From Woeseiaceae bacterium (GTDB taxonomy: Bacteria; Pseudomonadota; Gammaproteobacteria; Steroidobacterales; Woeseiaceae), in NCBI GenBank assembly GCA_028279985.1, contig JANQMR010000017.1, positions 1-64,000 on the forward strand: a stretch of DNA of 64,000 nt, written 5' to 3'. The translations under genes were made by a program, and so were the position numbers. Numbering within the stretch: position 1 is the stretch's first letter; each line of letters starts with the position of its first letter. The notes below the pieces were generated by a model, which made no database searches, was not told the origin of the DNA, and saw only the letters and a program-made list of their open reading frames with translations. Positions 46,019 through 53,671 of this stretch are shown here, piece after piece.

Positions 46019-46258
46019 ATGGCGAGCGACAAACCCCTGAACCTCGAGAAGGCCCTGAAGGACCTCGAAACCATCGTCGATGAACTCGAGTCCGGCGACC
46101 TCCCGCTGGACAAGGCGATGAAACGCTTCGAAGACGGCATCAAGCTCACCCGGAGCTGCCAGGCCGCGCTGAAGGACGCCGAGCAAAAGGTCGAGATCCT
46201 GCTGAAAAGCGTCGGCGGCGAAGAGGCGCTCGAGGACTTCGAGATCGACGAGGACTGA
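46019..46258 (+). CDS. xseB: exodeoxyribonuclease VII small subunit
   Basis: A 79-residue helical protein that joins XseA to form a single-strand-specific nuclease. The whole family signature is present: LEKALKDLETIVDELESGDLPLDKAMKRFEDGIKLTRSCQAALKDAEQKVEIL. ATG at 46019 (MASDKPLN) is used. In most gammaproteobacteria xseB heads an operon with ispA and dxs; here no isoprenoid gene follows and the next gene is on the other strand. Confidence 0.94.
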   Translation: MASDKPLNLEKALKDLETIVDELESGDLPLDKAMKRFEDGIKLTRSCQAALKDAEQKVEILLKSVGGEEALEDFEIDED

Positions 46259-46298
46259 TCGGCCGGAGCCAACAGGCTCACATGGCTAATGGCGCTCC

Positions 46299-47645
46299 TT
46301 ACTGACCGGCGCCGGCACCGCTCGCCGCGTCCGTCCCCATCAGCTCCATCAAGGCGACGACCGTCGACTCGACGCCGGCACGCACCGACGGCTCCGGCGC
46401 GATCTTGAACAGCGGCGAATGGTGGCTCGGCACCGGCGGCCCGCCCGCGGCCTCGCGGTCGAAGTCCTCCTTCGGCGTGCCGCCTACGGCCCAGTAGACA
46501 CTCGGGATCTCGGGATCGACCGTGAAGAACGGAAAGTCCTCCGCACCCATGCCCTTGGTAGGCACGTGCACGACACGTTCCTCACCGATATTGCCCGCCC
46601 ACGCCTCCCTCAGCCGGCGGGCGAGCGCCGGATCGTTGTTCGTCGGCGGCACGCTTTCGTCGGAAACGATGACTTCCGGCAGCTTGTCCTCCGGCAAGCC
46701 GGCGACCCTGCCCATGTTCTCGGCGATACGCTCGATGCCGGCGAGTAACGTTTGCCGGGTCTCCTCGCTGATGTTCCGAACGGTGAGCTGCAGGTGGGCC
46801 CGGTCCGGGATGATGTTGTGTTTGGTACCGGAGTGGAACGAGCCGACGGTCACGACGCCGGGATCGCGCGGCGACAACTCGCGGGACACCAGCGTCTGCA
46901 GAGCCAGCACGATCTGGCTACCCAGCACGATCGGATCCCTGGCGCGATGCGGGCTCGCACCGTGCGCGCCGACGCCGTGCACGATGATATCGACGGTGTC
47001 GGCGCCGGCGTAGGGCGAGCCTTCGGAGACATTGACCACACCGGCGACGTTGCTTGAAGACACATGAAAGGCGAGCGCATAATCGGGCGTGCCGAAGCGT
47101 TCCCAAAGACCGTCGTCGCGCATGGCTCTGGCACCCAAAACACGTTCTTCCGCAGGCTGGACGATCAGCATTAAAGTGCCCCGCCAGTCGTCCCGGCGCG
47201 CCGCCATCTGGCGCGCGGTACCCACCAGACTCGTGATGTGCACGTCGTGGCCGCAGGCGTGCATGGTATAGACGATATTGCCGGTGACGGGATCGCGCTG
47301 TTGTTTGCGGGAAGCGTTCTCCAGGCCCGATTTCTCCTCGATCGGCAGGCCGTCCATGTCCGCGCGCATCATGACCGTCGGGCCGTCACCGTTTTCCAGT
47401 ATCGCCACGACCCCGGTTCCGCCGACCTGTTCGGTGACTTCGTAGCCGGCTTTACGCAGCTCCTCGGCCATGCGCCGGGCCGTCTTGAACTCCACGGTCG
47501 AGAGCTCGGGATTTCGGTGAAAATGATCGAACAGCGGCCACAGGTATTCGTCGTAGTCTTTCTTGACGGCTTCGCCGAGCTCGCTAGCCGATGCAGTGGC
47601 AGCAGCAAGCAAGGCGACCAGCAGTATGGCGGTACGGTGTGGCAT
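46299..47645 (-). CDS. exported M20D-type amidohydrolase (hippurate/IAA-amide hydrolase family)
   Basis: A 448-residue zinc- or manganese-dependent amidase. A signal peptide (MPHRTAILLVALLAAATASA) sends it to the periplasm. Metal-site and catalytic motifs are MMRADMDGLPIEE, YTMHACGHDVHITSLVGTA (~residues 120-138), LIVQPAEERVLGA and a late GMGAEDFPFF; the dimerisation domain lies between (~200-320). Family members cleave N-acyl amino acids or amino-acid conjugates; the substrate here is unknown. ATG at 47645 opens the signal peptide. The gene is convergent with xseB. Confidence 0.92.
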   Translation of the reverse strand: MPHRTAILLVALLAAATASASELGEAVKKDYDEYLWPLFDHFHRNPELSTVEFKTARRMAEELRKAGYEVTEQVGGTGVVAILENGDGPTVMMRADMDGLPIEEKSGLENASRKQQRDPVTGNIVYTMHACGHDVHITSLVGTARQMAARRDDWRGTLMLIVQPAEERVLGARAMRDDGLWERFGTPDYALAFHVSSSNVAGVVNVSEGSPYAGADTVDIIVHGVGAHGASPHRARDPIVLGSQIVLALQTLVSRELSPRDPGVVTVGSFHSGTKHNIIPDRAHLQLTVRNISEETRQTLLAGIERIAENMGRVAGLPEDKLPEVIVSDESVPPTNNDPALARRLREAWAGNIGEERVVHVPTKGMGAEDFPFFTVDPEIPSVYWAVGGTPKEDFDREAAGGPPVPSHHSPLFKIAPEPSVRAGVESTVVALMELMGTDAASGAGAGQ

Positions 47646-47788
47646 GCGGATTCCCGGAACGTCATGGATCTCGTCCGCGCAAGTGTAACCGCTGCGGCGC
47701 CGGATTTGGATCGAAGTAAAAACCGGATCGCTGTACGACGCCCCCAATGCTTCTCAACCCAACAGAGGCGAGCTCAACTAAATGCTGA

Positions 47789-47861
47789 GGGGCGGGTCCG
47801 GGGGTGTCCGACCGAGCGAGTTCTCCTGTTTGAGCGAATCGGACACCCCCGGACCCGCCCC
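47789..47861. repeat. long hairpin element, copy 1
   Basis: Perfect 23-base inverted repeat: left arm 47789-47811 (starts GGGGCGGGTCCGGGGG), loop of 27 bases, right arm 47839-47861. The loop contains cgagcgag and gagcgaa as near direct repeats. A second copy lies at 60454-60526 with the same loop length and paired base changes. It lies in the 301-base gap 47646-47946, which has no gene. Confidence 0.9.
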
Positions 47862-47946
47862 GCCCCAATCTCGACCGGACCGAGTTGCGCTAGCCGGACC
47901 GGAAGGCAGTACCACTCAGTGGCGCCACGGCATGAACCCGGAGCAA

Positions 47947-49251
47947 TCAGGTATTGGCCGCCCCTCTGTTTTGCAGCCGCGTAATCAGCGCACGCAGAAA
48001 AACCTTGTTGAACCGGAGCTGGCAGGCGGACGACACCTGCTCCATCAAGGTGGAGCTCACGCGCAATATCGTCACCGGCCCGTCCGCCTCGATCGAAGCC
48101 TGGCGTTTCGCCCCGCGGACGTAGCTGGTTTCCCCGAAACAGTCGCCGTTTTCGAGACCGCCGATCGGCTTGCCGTTGGCCTGCACGAGTACCTTGCCCG
48201 AGACGATGATGTAGAAGCGATCGTCGATCTCGCCTTCCCTGACGATATCCTCGCCGTCCCGGTACTCGTGCCAATCGCTGGCGCGCAACACTTCCCAGAT
48301 TTCGGCGTGCGAGAACTCGTGGAAAAACGTCAGGCTGCGCAGCAGGTCGAAATGTTCCTGATTGTCCAGGCTGTCGTATTTCTGCCTGAGATCCTTGTAG
48401 ACCCGCGTCAACTCGGCCGCCATGGTCGCGCCGCTCGCCGTACGCTTGTCGGCGTCTTTCTGCATCGTCATCGCGACGACGTGTTCCAGTTCCTCGGGCA
48501 GATCGTCGCGATAGGTATGAATCGGCGGCGGCGTCGCGTAAACGATCTGGTGCAGCAACTTCGACAGGTTGTCGGCGCGGAACGGCCTGAATCCGGTCAG
48601 CAGTTCGTACATCACGGCGCCCAGGGAATACAGATCGGAGCGCGGCGTCAGTTCCTCGGACTGCACCTGCTCGGGCGACATGTAACTCGGACTGCCGGCG
48701 ATGCCTTCGATACGCGACACCTCGGAATCGTTGACGATGGCGATCCCGAAATCGATGATGCGCACGTCGTTGTCGATGGTCAGCATGACGTTCGACGGCT
48801 TGATGTCGCGATGAATCACGCCGCGGCCATGCGAATAATGCAGGGCCTTGGCACATTTGTAGATGATCTCCACGACGTCGTCGACCCGCAGCAGATTGTC
48901 GGGACGGCAATACGCGGCCAGGGTGCGCGCGCCCTGTATGTGCTCGGTGACGACGTAATACTTGCCGTTTTCCTCACCCGCGTCGTAGATCGGCATGATG
49001 TTCGGGTGCTGCAGCATGCCGACCATGTGCGCTTCGTTGAAGAACATCTTGCGGGAAACCTTGGCCCGGTCGGCGTCGGTGTCTTCCTCAAGATTGTAGA
49101 CCTTGATCGCAACGTCGCGACGGTAATACGGATCGTGTGAAAGATAGACCGTACCGGTGCTGCCCTTGCCGATCTTGTTGATGATGACGTACTTGCCGAC
49201 CTTCTCGAGTACGTCACTCTCGCGCTGCAGTTCGCTTGCTGGACTGGCCAT
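47947..49251 (-). CDS. Ser/Thr protein kinase fused to a cyclic-nucleotide-binding domain
   Basis: A 434-residue protein. The Hanks-type kinase (~20-290) is complete: IGKGSTGTVYL, K50 in DVAIKVY, HRDIKPSN (D149), DFGIA (D167) and SPSYMSPEQ. The C-terminal part (~305-425) is a CAP-family effector domain with GDCFGETSYVRGAKRQASIEA, where the FGE and the phosphate-binding Arg are kept. No transmembrane helix is visible, so it is cytoplasmic. The fusion suggests kinase activity set by cAMP or a similar ligand, the same layout as eukaryotic PKG. Nothing adjacent reveals a substrate or a phosphatase. Confidence 0.92.
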   Translation of the reverse strand: MASPASELQRESDVLEKVGKYVIINKIGKGSTGTVYLSHDPYYRRDVAIKVYNLEEDTDADRAKVSRKMFFNEAHMVGMLQHPNIMPIYDAGEENGKYYVVTEHIQGARTLAAYCRPDNLLRVDDVVEIIYKCAKALHYSHGRGVIHRDIKPSNVMLTIDNDVRIIDFGIAIVNDSEVSRIEGIAGSPSYMSPEQVQSEELTPRSDLYSLGAVMYELLTGFRPFRADNLSKLLHQIVYATPPPIHTYRDDLPEELEHVVAMTMQKDADKRTASGATMAAELTRVYKDLRQKYDSLDNQEHFDLLRSLTFFHEFSHAEIWEVLRASDWHEYRDGEDIVREGEIDDRFYIIVSGKVLVQANGKPIGGLENGDCFGETSYVRGAKRQASIEADGPVTILRVSSTLMEQVSSACQLRFNKVFLRALITRLQNRGAANT

Positions 49252-49286
49252 GTCGTCCTTGAATCAGTCGTCCCTGAATCGACGGC

Positions 49287-49333
49287 TAGTGTCCTGTCCG
49301 ACTAATTCGTTGAACTAATCAGACAGGGCACTA
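49287..49333. repeat. imperfect hairpin overlapping the pgpA stop
   Basis: Arms tagtgtcctgtccgacta (49287-49304) and taatcagacagggcacta (49316-49333) pair at 15 of 18 positions plus one G-T wobble, with an 11-base loop. The right arm contains the pgpA stop codon. No T-run follows on either strand, so a classic terminator is not supported. Confidence 0.6.
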
Positions 49334-49819
49334 AGTCGTAAACCACCTGTAAATTCCGAGAAAAACAACGGCATACAGAGCGGCCAACAGGTCGTCCAGC
49401 ATAATTCCCAGGCCTCCGCCGAGTCTGTGATCCAGGTCCCGAATCGGCCACGGTTTGACAATGTCGAAAAACCTGAAAGCCACGAACGCCAATGCCCAGG
49501 CCGCGATCGTCGGCGGCGCGAACAACAGCGTCACGTACATTGCCGCGATCTCGTCCCAGACGATTCCGCCATGATCGTGGACACCGATCCGGCGCGCGCT
49601 CTCGCCACAGATCCAGACCCCCGATACCACCAGTATCGCGGCGACTGAGGCCTGTATCGCAAACCCGGCTTCCAGGGTCGCGTATGCCAGCGGAAGCGCC
49701 AGCAGGCTGCCGACAGTGCCGGGCGCGAGCGGCGATAGTCCGGCGGCAAAACCGAACGCAAGCAGGTTGACGGGGTCCGTCAGAACCTTCCGCGCCAAAC
49801 CGTCGACTTTCGTCTTCAT
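49331..49819 (-). CDS. pgpA: phosphatidylglycerophosphatase A
   Basis: A 162-residue inner-membrane phosphatase that forms phosphatidylglycerol. Family segments are clear: LLAFGFAAGLSPLAPGTVGSLLALPLAY, HDHGGIVWDEIAAMYVTLLFAPP with the conserved acidic residues, FRFFDIVKPWPIRDLDHRLGGGLGIMLDDLLAALYA. Three to four hydrophobic helices. Its ATG overlaps the thiL stop (ATGA), giving the usual nusB-thiL-pgpA order. Confidence 0.95.
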   Translation of the reverse strand: MKTKVDGLARKVLTDPVNLLAFGFAAGLSPLAPGTVGSLLALPLAYATLEAGFAIQASVAAILVVSGVWICGESARRIGVHDHGGIVWDEIAAMYVTLLFAPPTIAAWALAFVAFRFFDIVKPWPIRDLDHRLGGGLGIMLDDLLAALYAVVFLGIYRWFTT

Positions 49820-50790
49820 CGGAAATGGACGTATCCGCGGTCTTCGTAAGGCACGGTCTTGCCGTTTTCGGTCAACACGATACCCGGCGTGCCGGTGATC
49901 CGGCCGACAGCGGTTACCGGGACACCCGCGATTTCGGTAGCCGACATCTCGGGCGCAGTGAAACAGAGCTCGTAGTCGTCGCCGCCCGACAATGCGAAAC
50001 GTCGCGCCTGCTCGATGCCGAAACCGTCGATCAGCGCCGGGGACAAGGGCAACCGTCCAATGTCGATTGCGGCGCCGACGCCGCTGGCCTCCAGCAGCTT
50101 TCCCAGGTCGCCGTGAAAACCGTCGGACAGGTCGATCGCCGCGCTGGCGACCCCGGCGAGCGCGCGGCCAAGCCTAATCCTCGCCGTCGGCCGCCTGAAT
50201 CTCGAAACCAGGTACGCAGCCGTCTCGCCGCCGCGGGACGGCCTGAAACCGGACGCCGGCCCGACACCCGCGGCCGCGTTCTGCACGAGTGTGAGTCCCG
50301 CCGCCGCATCGCCGATCGTTCCGGAGACGTAAACCGTATCGCCGACCCGCGCACCGGATCGCAGGATCGCGCTACCGGCGTCGACGAAACCCGTAACGTG
50401 CACGGTCACGACGATCGTCTCGCCGCGGGTCGTGTCGCCCCCGACCAGCCGCGCGGCGTACGGGTCGGCCGCATCCCGCAGACCTTGGGCAAAGCCGGCG
50501 AGCCAGTCGTCGTCGGCACGACTAAGCGTCAGCGCAAGCGTCATCCAGCGCGGTTCGGCGCCCATCGCGGCAATATCCGACAGGTTGACGGCCACCGCAC
50601 GAAAGCCCAGGTCGGCGGCGTCGAAGCCTTGCGTGAAATGCACCGTCTCGACCAGCGTGTCGATGACGGCGACGAGCTCTTTACCCGGCGGCGGGCGTAG
50701 CACGGCGCCATCGTCCCCGATGCCCAAGACCACGTCCCCGGCGGCGGAATCGCGGACGAAGTGCCGCCGGATCAGCTCGAACTCATCCAC
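49816..50790 (-). CDS. thiL: thiamine-monophosphate kinase
   Basis: A 324-residue enzyme that phosphorylates thiamine phosphate to the diphosphate cofactor. Motifs: start VDEFELIRRHF, VVLGIGDDGAVL (metal/ATP site, ~residues 20-31), DTLVETVHF, NLSDIAAMGAEPRW and LIDGFGIEQARRFALSGGDDYELCFT. The start is GTG at 50790, eight bases inside the end of nusB, so initiation is coupled. A longer in-frame extension runs through nusB but lacks family similarity. Confidence 0.95.
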   Translation of the reverse strand: MDEFELIRRHFVRDSAAGDVVLGIGDDGAVLRPPPGKELVAVIDTLVETVHFTQGFDAADLGFRAVAVNLSDIAAMGAEPRWMTLALTLSRADDDWLAGFAQGLRDAADPYAARLVGGDTTRGETIVVTVHVTGFVDAGSAILRSGARVGDTVYVSGTIGDAAAGLTLVQNAAAGVGPASGFRPSRGGETAAYLVSRFRRPTARIRLGRALAGVASAAIDLSDGFHGDLGKLLEASGVGAAIDIGRLPLSPALIDGFGIEQARRFALSGGDDYELCFTAPEMSATEIAGVPVTAVGRITGTPGIVLTENGKTVPYEDRGYVHFR

Positions 50791-51232
50791 TGCCGTTGGC
50801 GGCAACCTCGACCGCACGCAGCGACTGCGCGGCATTATCCAGGCAGGCATTGACGTATTTATGGCCGTCGGTCGCACCGAAGCGTTTGGCGAGATTGACG
50901 CCCTCGTTGATCACGACCCGATAAGGCACGTCGACACGCGACTCGAGCTCGTAGACGCCGATCATCAGGATGGCGTATTCGATCGGGTCGAGCTGATTCA
51001 GCGGCCGGTCGATCAGGCCGTCGATCGTGGTTTCGAGCGCCGTTCGGGTCGCGAGGATCGCGGCGAGCGCTTGTTCGAAAAAGTCCCGGTCCACGCGCGC
51101 GTAGGCGCTCTGTTCCCTGAACTGTTCCAACAACTCACCGGTATCGTGCCCGGCAATCTGCTGCTGATACAAAGCCTGCACCAGCAGCTCGCGCGCGCGA
51201 GTGCGGGCTCCGGACGACGTGCCGCCGCTCAT
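50783..51232 (-). CDS. nusB: transcription antitermination factor NusB
   Basis: A 149-residue all-helical protein that binds boxA RNA with ribosomal protein S10 and promotes rRNA transcription. Signatures RTRARELLVQALYQQQIAG, DRPLNQLDPIEYAILMIGVYEL and VINEGVNLAKRFGATDGHKYVNACLD are all present. It follows ribH by 134 bases, a gap in which I see no site, and overlaps thiL. Confidence 0.96.
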   Translation of the reverse strand: MSGGTSSGARTRARELLVQALYQQQIAGHDTGELLEQFREQSAYARVDRDFFEQALAAILATRTALETTIDGLIDRPLNQLDPIEYAILMIGVYELESRVDVPYRVVINEGVNLAKRFGATDGHKYVNACLDNAAQSLRAVEVAANGSG

Positions 51233-51366
51233 GCGATTCCGGCTGGCGCGGACGGCATTGCTCAGCGCCTGTCGACACGATGAGCGTTGCGGATGCCGGG
51301 TAAAGTCGAAAACACGGGTCAGCCGATCCGCCGGTCTTGCTTGTCGGAGTACGGACCGGACATGTT

Positions 51367-51840
51367 TCAGTCGATTCTCCGAAGTAAATTGACCATCTCG
51401 ATGACGGCGAGCGTGGCTTCCTCACCCTTGTTGCCGGCCTTGGTGCCGGCGCGCTCGATCGCCTGTTCGACGGTATCCACCGTCAGGATACCGAAACCGA
51501 CGGGCACGCCGTGTGTTTGCGACGCGGCGGCGATGCCGCGCACGCACTCCCCGGCCACGTAGTCGAAATGCGGCGTACCGCCGCGGATGACCGCACCCAG
51601 TGCGACGATACCGTCGGCGCGCCGGCTCGCGGCAACCTTGCCAACGGCGAGCGGCAACTCCCAGGCGCCGGGCACCCGCAGGATTTCGATATCGGCGTCC
51701 GCCGCTCCGTGCTGGCGCAGGCAATGCACCGATGCCTTGATCAGCGACTCGACGATGAAATCGTTGAACCGGGACGCCACGATCGCGAAACGCAGGTCCC
51801 GGACGATCCGGTCGCCTTCTGTGGTCTTGATGCCTTGCAT
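51367..51840 (-). CDS. ribH: 6,7-dimethyl-8-ribityllumazine synthase
   Basis: A 157-residue enzyme of the penultimate riboflavin step, assembling into 60-subunit capsids in many bacteria. Conserved pieces: FAIVASRFNDFIVESL, VPGAWELPLAVGKVA, ALGAVIRGGTPHFDYVAGE (substrate His) and GILTVDTVEQAIERAGTKAGNKG. ATG at 51840 (MQGIKTTEG) lies one base after the ribBA stop, so the frame extending further upstream is not used. Confidence 0.96.
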   Translation of the reverse strand: MQGIKTTEGDRIVRDLRFAIVASRFNDFIVESLIKASVHCLRQHGAADADIEILRVPGAWELPLAVGKVAASRRADGIVALGAVIRGGTPHFDYVAGECVRGIAAASQTHGVPVGFGILTVDTVEQAIERAGTKAGNKGEEATLAVIEMVNLLRRID

Positions 51841-51841
51841 C

Positions 51842-52984
51842 TTATTCCTCGACGTATTCGGTGATTTCGAGATCGAAGCCCGAAATCGCATGCATGTTCT
51901 TGGGCGCGGATAATACACGCATTCGCGACAGGCCGAGGTCGCGCAGGATCTGCGCGCCGACGCCGTAGGTCCTGAGCGTCGAACCGCCCCGACGGCCTTC
52001 CAGCTCGTTACGCCCGCATCCCAGGGTGTCCACGGCTTCGACGAAGTCGCGCGAAGTCTCCTGCTCGCGCAACAGGACGATCACGCCGGCGTCTTCCCGG
52101 GCGATGCGTTCGATCGCCGCATCCACGGGCCATCCCAACGAACGATTCCGCACACCGATCACGTCACCGAGGGTGTCCTGTAAATGGACGCGCACGAGCG
52201 GGTTTCCGGCCTTCTCGAGATCCCCCTTCACCAGCGCGACGTGCACGGCGCGGTTGATCAGGTCGTCGTAGCAGACCATCCTGAACGCACCGTGCACGGT
52301 CTCGATTCGCCGCTCGACGATACGCTCGACGTTACGTTCCTTTTCCAGCCGGTATCGGATCAAATCGGCGATCGTGCCGACCTTGATACCGTGCTCCCGC
52401 GAGAATCTCTCGAGGTCCGGCCGCCGGGCCATGCTGCCGTCTTCGTTCAGGATTTCGACGATCACGGCGGCGGGCTCGAGGCCTGCAAGCCGCGCGAGAT
52501 CGCAACCGGCCTCGGTGTGGCCGGCTCGGGTCAACACGCCGCCGGGCTGCGCCATCACCGGGAAGATGTGTCCCGGCTGGCGCACGTCTTCCGGTTTTGC
52601 GTTCGGCGCGACGGCCGCCTTGATCGTGCGCGCCCGATCGTGCGCGGAGATGCCGGTGGTAATGCCCTCCGCGGCTTCGATCGATATCGTGAAGTTCGTC
52701 GCATGATGTTCGTCGGTGTCGTAGACCATCAACGGCAGGCGCAACTGGGCGCAGCGCTCCCGCGACAGCGTGAGGCAGATCAGCCCGCGGCCGTGGGTCG
52801 CCATGTAGTTGACGTCCTCGGGCCGGACTTTCTGGGCCGCCATCAACAAATCGCCCTCGTTTTCGCGATTCTCGTCATCGACCATGATCACCATCTTGCC
52901 GGCGGCGATGTCGGCGACGATGTCCTCGATGTCGCTGAACGGCTGGTTGATGACGCTCGGGTGCGCCGTTGTATGTTCAGGCAT
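51842..52984 (-). CDS. ribBA: 3,4-dihydroxy-2-butanone-4-phosphate synthase with a degenerate GTP cyclohydrolase II domain
   Basis: A 380-residue fusion-type protein. The N-terminal half (1-205) is a normal RibB: MVIMVDDENRENEGDLLMAA, THGRGLICLTLSRERC, FTISIEAAEGITTGISAHDRA and RAGHTEAGCDLARLAG. The C-terminal half has the RibA length and fold pattern (VRVHLQDTLGDVIGVRN...), but the zinc cysteines of GTP cyclohydrolase II (GDVFGSxRCDCG) are absent: the region reads GDVIGVRNRSLGWPVDA. A separate functional RibA should therefore exist elsewhere in the genome. It overlaps ribE by eight bases. Confidence 0.94.
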   Translation of the reverse strand: MPEHTTAHPSVINQPFSDIEDIVADIAAGKMVIMVDDENRENEGDLLMAAQKVRPEDVNYMATHGRGLICLTLSRERCAQLRLPLMVYDTDEHHATNFTISIEAAEGITTGISAHDRARTIKAAVAPNAKPEDVRQPGHIFPVMAQPGGVLTRAGHTEAGCDLARLAGLEPAAVIVEILNEDGSMARRPDLERFSREHGIKVGTIADLIRYRLEKERNVERIVERRIETVHGAFRMVCYDDLINRAVHVALVKGDLEKAGNPLVRVHLQDTLGDVIGVRNRSLGWPVDAAIERIAREDAGVIVLLREQETSRDFVEAVDTLGCGRNELEGRRGGSTLRTYGVGAQILRDLGLSRMRVLSAPKNMHAISGFDLEITEYVEE

Positions 52985-53663
52985 AGCCGTGCTCTCGCAG
53001 TAATTCCATTGTCAATTCACTGGTCGATTCGTTGGTCGATTCGCTGGTCGGCTCGGCCGGCGCGCCGTCGCGGTCCTTACCCAACAGTCGCTCCAGATAC
53101 CGGGCCAGCAGGTCGACCTCGATGTTCACCTTGCGGCCGGGCTGGTGCTCACCGAGGATCGTCACGTCGGCCGTGTGCGGTATGATATTGACTCCGAAGC
53201 GGTTTCCCGATACCTCGTTAACGGTAAGGCTGACGCCGTCGATGCAAACCGAACCCTTTTTGGCGACGTAACGGGCGTAATCGGGCGGCAGCTCGACGGT
53301 CAGGCGCAGCGAACGGGCATCGGCCGCGCGCGAGACGACATGGCCGACACAGTCGACGTGGCCGCTGACCAGATGCCCGCCCAGACGCTCGCCGAGGGCC
53401 AAGGCCGGCTCTAGATTGACGGCGTCGCCCTGCGCCAGTGTACCGAGCGCGGTGACCGCCAGCGTCTCGTTGGAAACGTCCGTATCGAAACCGTCCTCAC
53501 GCAGCGCCACCGCGGTGAGACAGACGCCGTTCACGGCGATGCTCTCGCCAAGCTCGTAGGAACTCCATGGCAAGCCGGCCGCCGTCACCGACAGGCGTAC
53601 GTCGCCGCCCTGCCGGCGTATCGCCGCCAGCGTGCCCTTGGCTTTTATGATCCCGGTAAACAT
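52977..53663 (-). CDS. ribE: riboflavin synthase, alpha chain
   Basis: A 228-residue enzyme that dismutates two lumazines to riboflavin and pyrimidine. Its two homologous barrels start MFTGIIKAKGTLAAI and ALGERLGGHLVSGHVD; SIAVNGVCLTAV and SVCIDGVSLTVNEV are the paired substrate loops. ATG at 53663 is used since the family begins MFTGI. After the normal end (~residue 200, LARYLERLLG) there is an extra tail containing TSES, TNES, TSEL repeats from a 12-base tandem repeat. Between ribD (nine-base gap) and ribBA (overlap). Confidence 0.95.
   Translation of the reverse strand: MFTGIIKAKGTLAAIRRQGGDVRLSVTAAGLPWSSYELGESIAVNGVCLTAVALREDGFDTDVSNETLAVTALGTLAQGDAVNLEPALALGERLGGHLVSGHVDCVGHVVSRAADARSLRLTVELPPDYARYVAKKGSVCIDGVSLTVNEVSGNRFGVNIIPHTADVTILGEHQPGRKVNIEVDLLARYLERLLGKDRDGAPAEPTSESTNESTSELTMELLREHGYA
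53014..53049. repeat. 12-base tandem repeat in the 3' end of ribE
   Basis: Three units, aattcactggtc, gattcgttggtc and gattcgctggtc, at 53014-53025, 53026-53037 and 53038-53049. On the minus strand they encode T-S/N-E-S/L, adding a Ser/Thr/Glu-rich tail to riboflavin synthase. Confidence 0.8.
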
Positions 53664-53671
53664 CCGTCTCG

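Noticed and set aside
47782-47868. Short coding frames through the long hairpin giving a Gly-Gly-Val...Pro-Gly-Pro peptide on both strands
   Set aside because: Both strands read similarly only because the DNA is palindromic; there is no start context and copy 2 differs by pairing-preserving changes rather than codon-preserving ones.
50791-50877. A longer start for thiL within nusB
   Set aside because: The added residues lack similarity to ThiL, and GTG at 50790 gives the standard VDEFELI start.
51233-51366. Possible FMN riboswitch near the riboflavin genes
   Set aside because: The genes are tightly packed or overlapping, and no FMN-element core sequence is present in this gap or before ribD.
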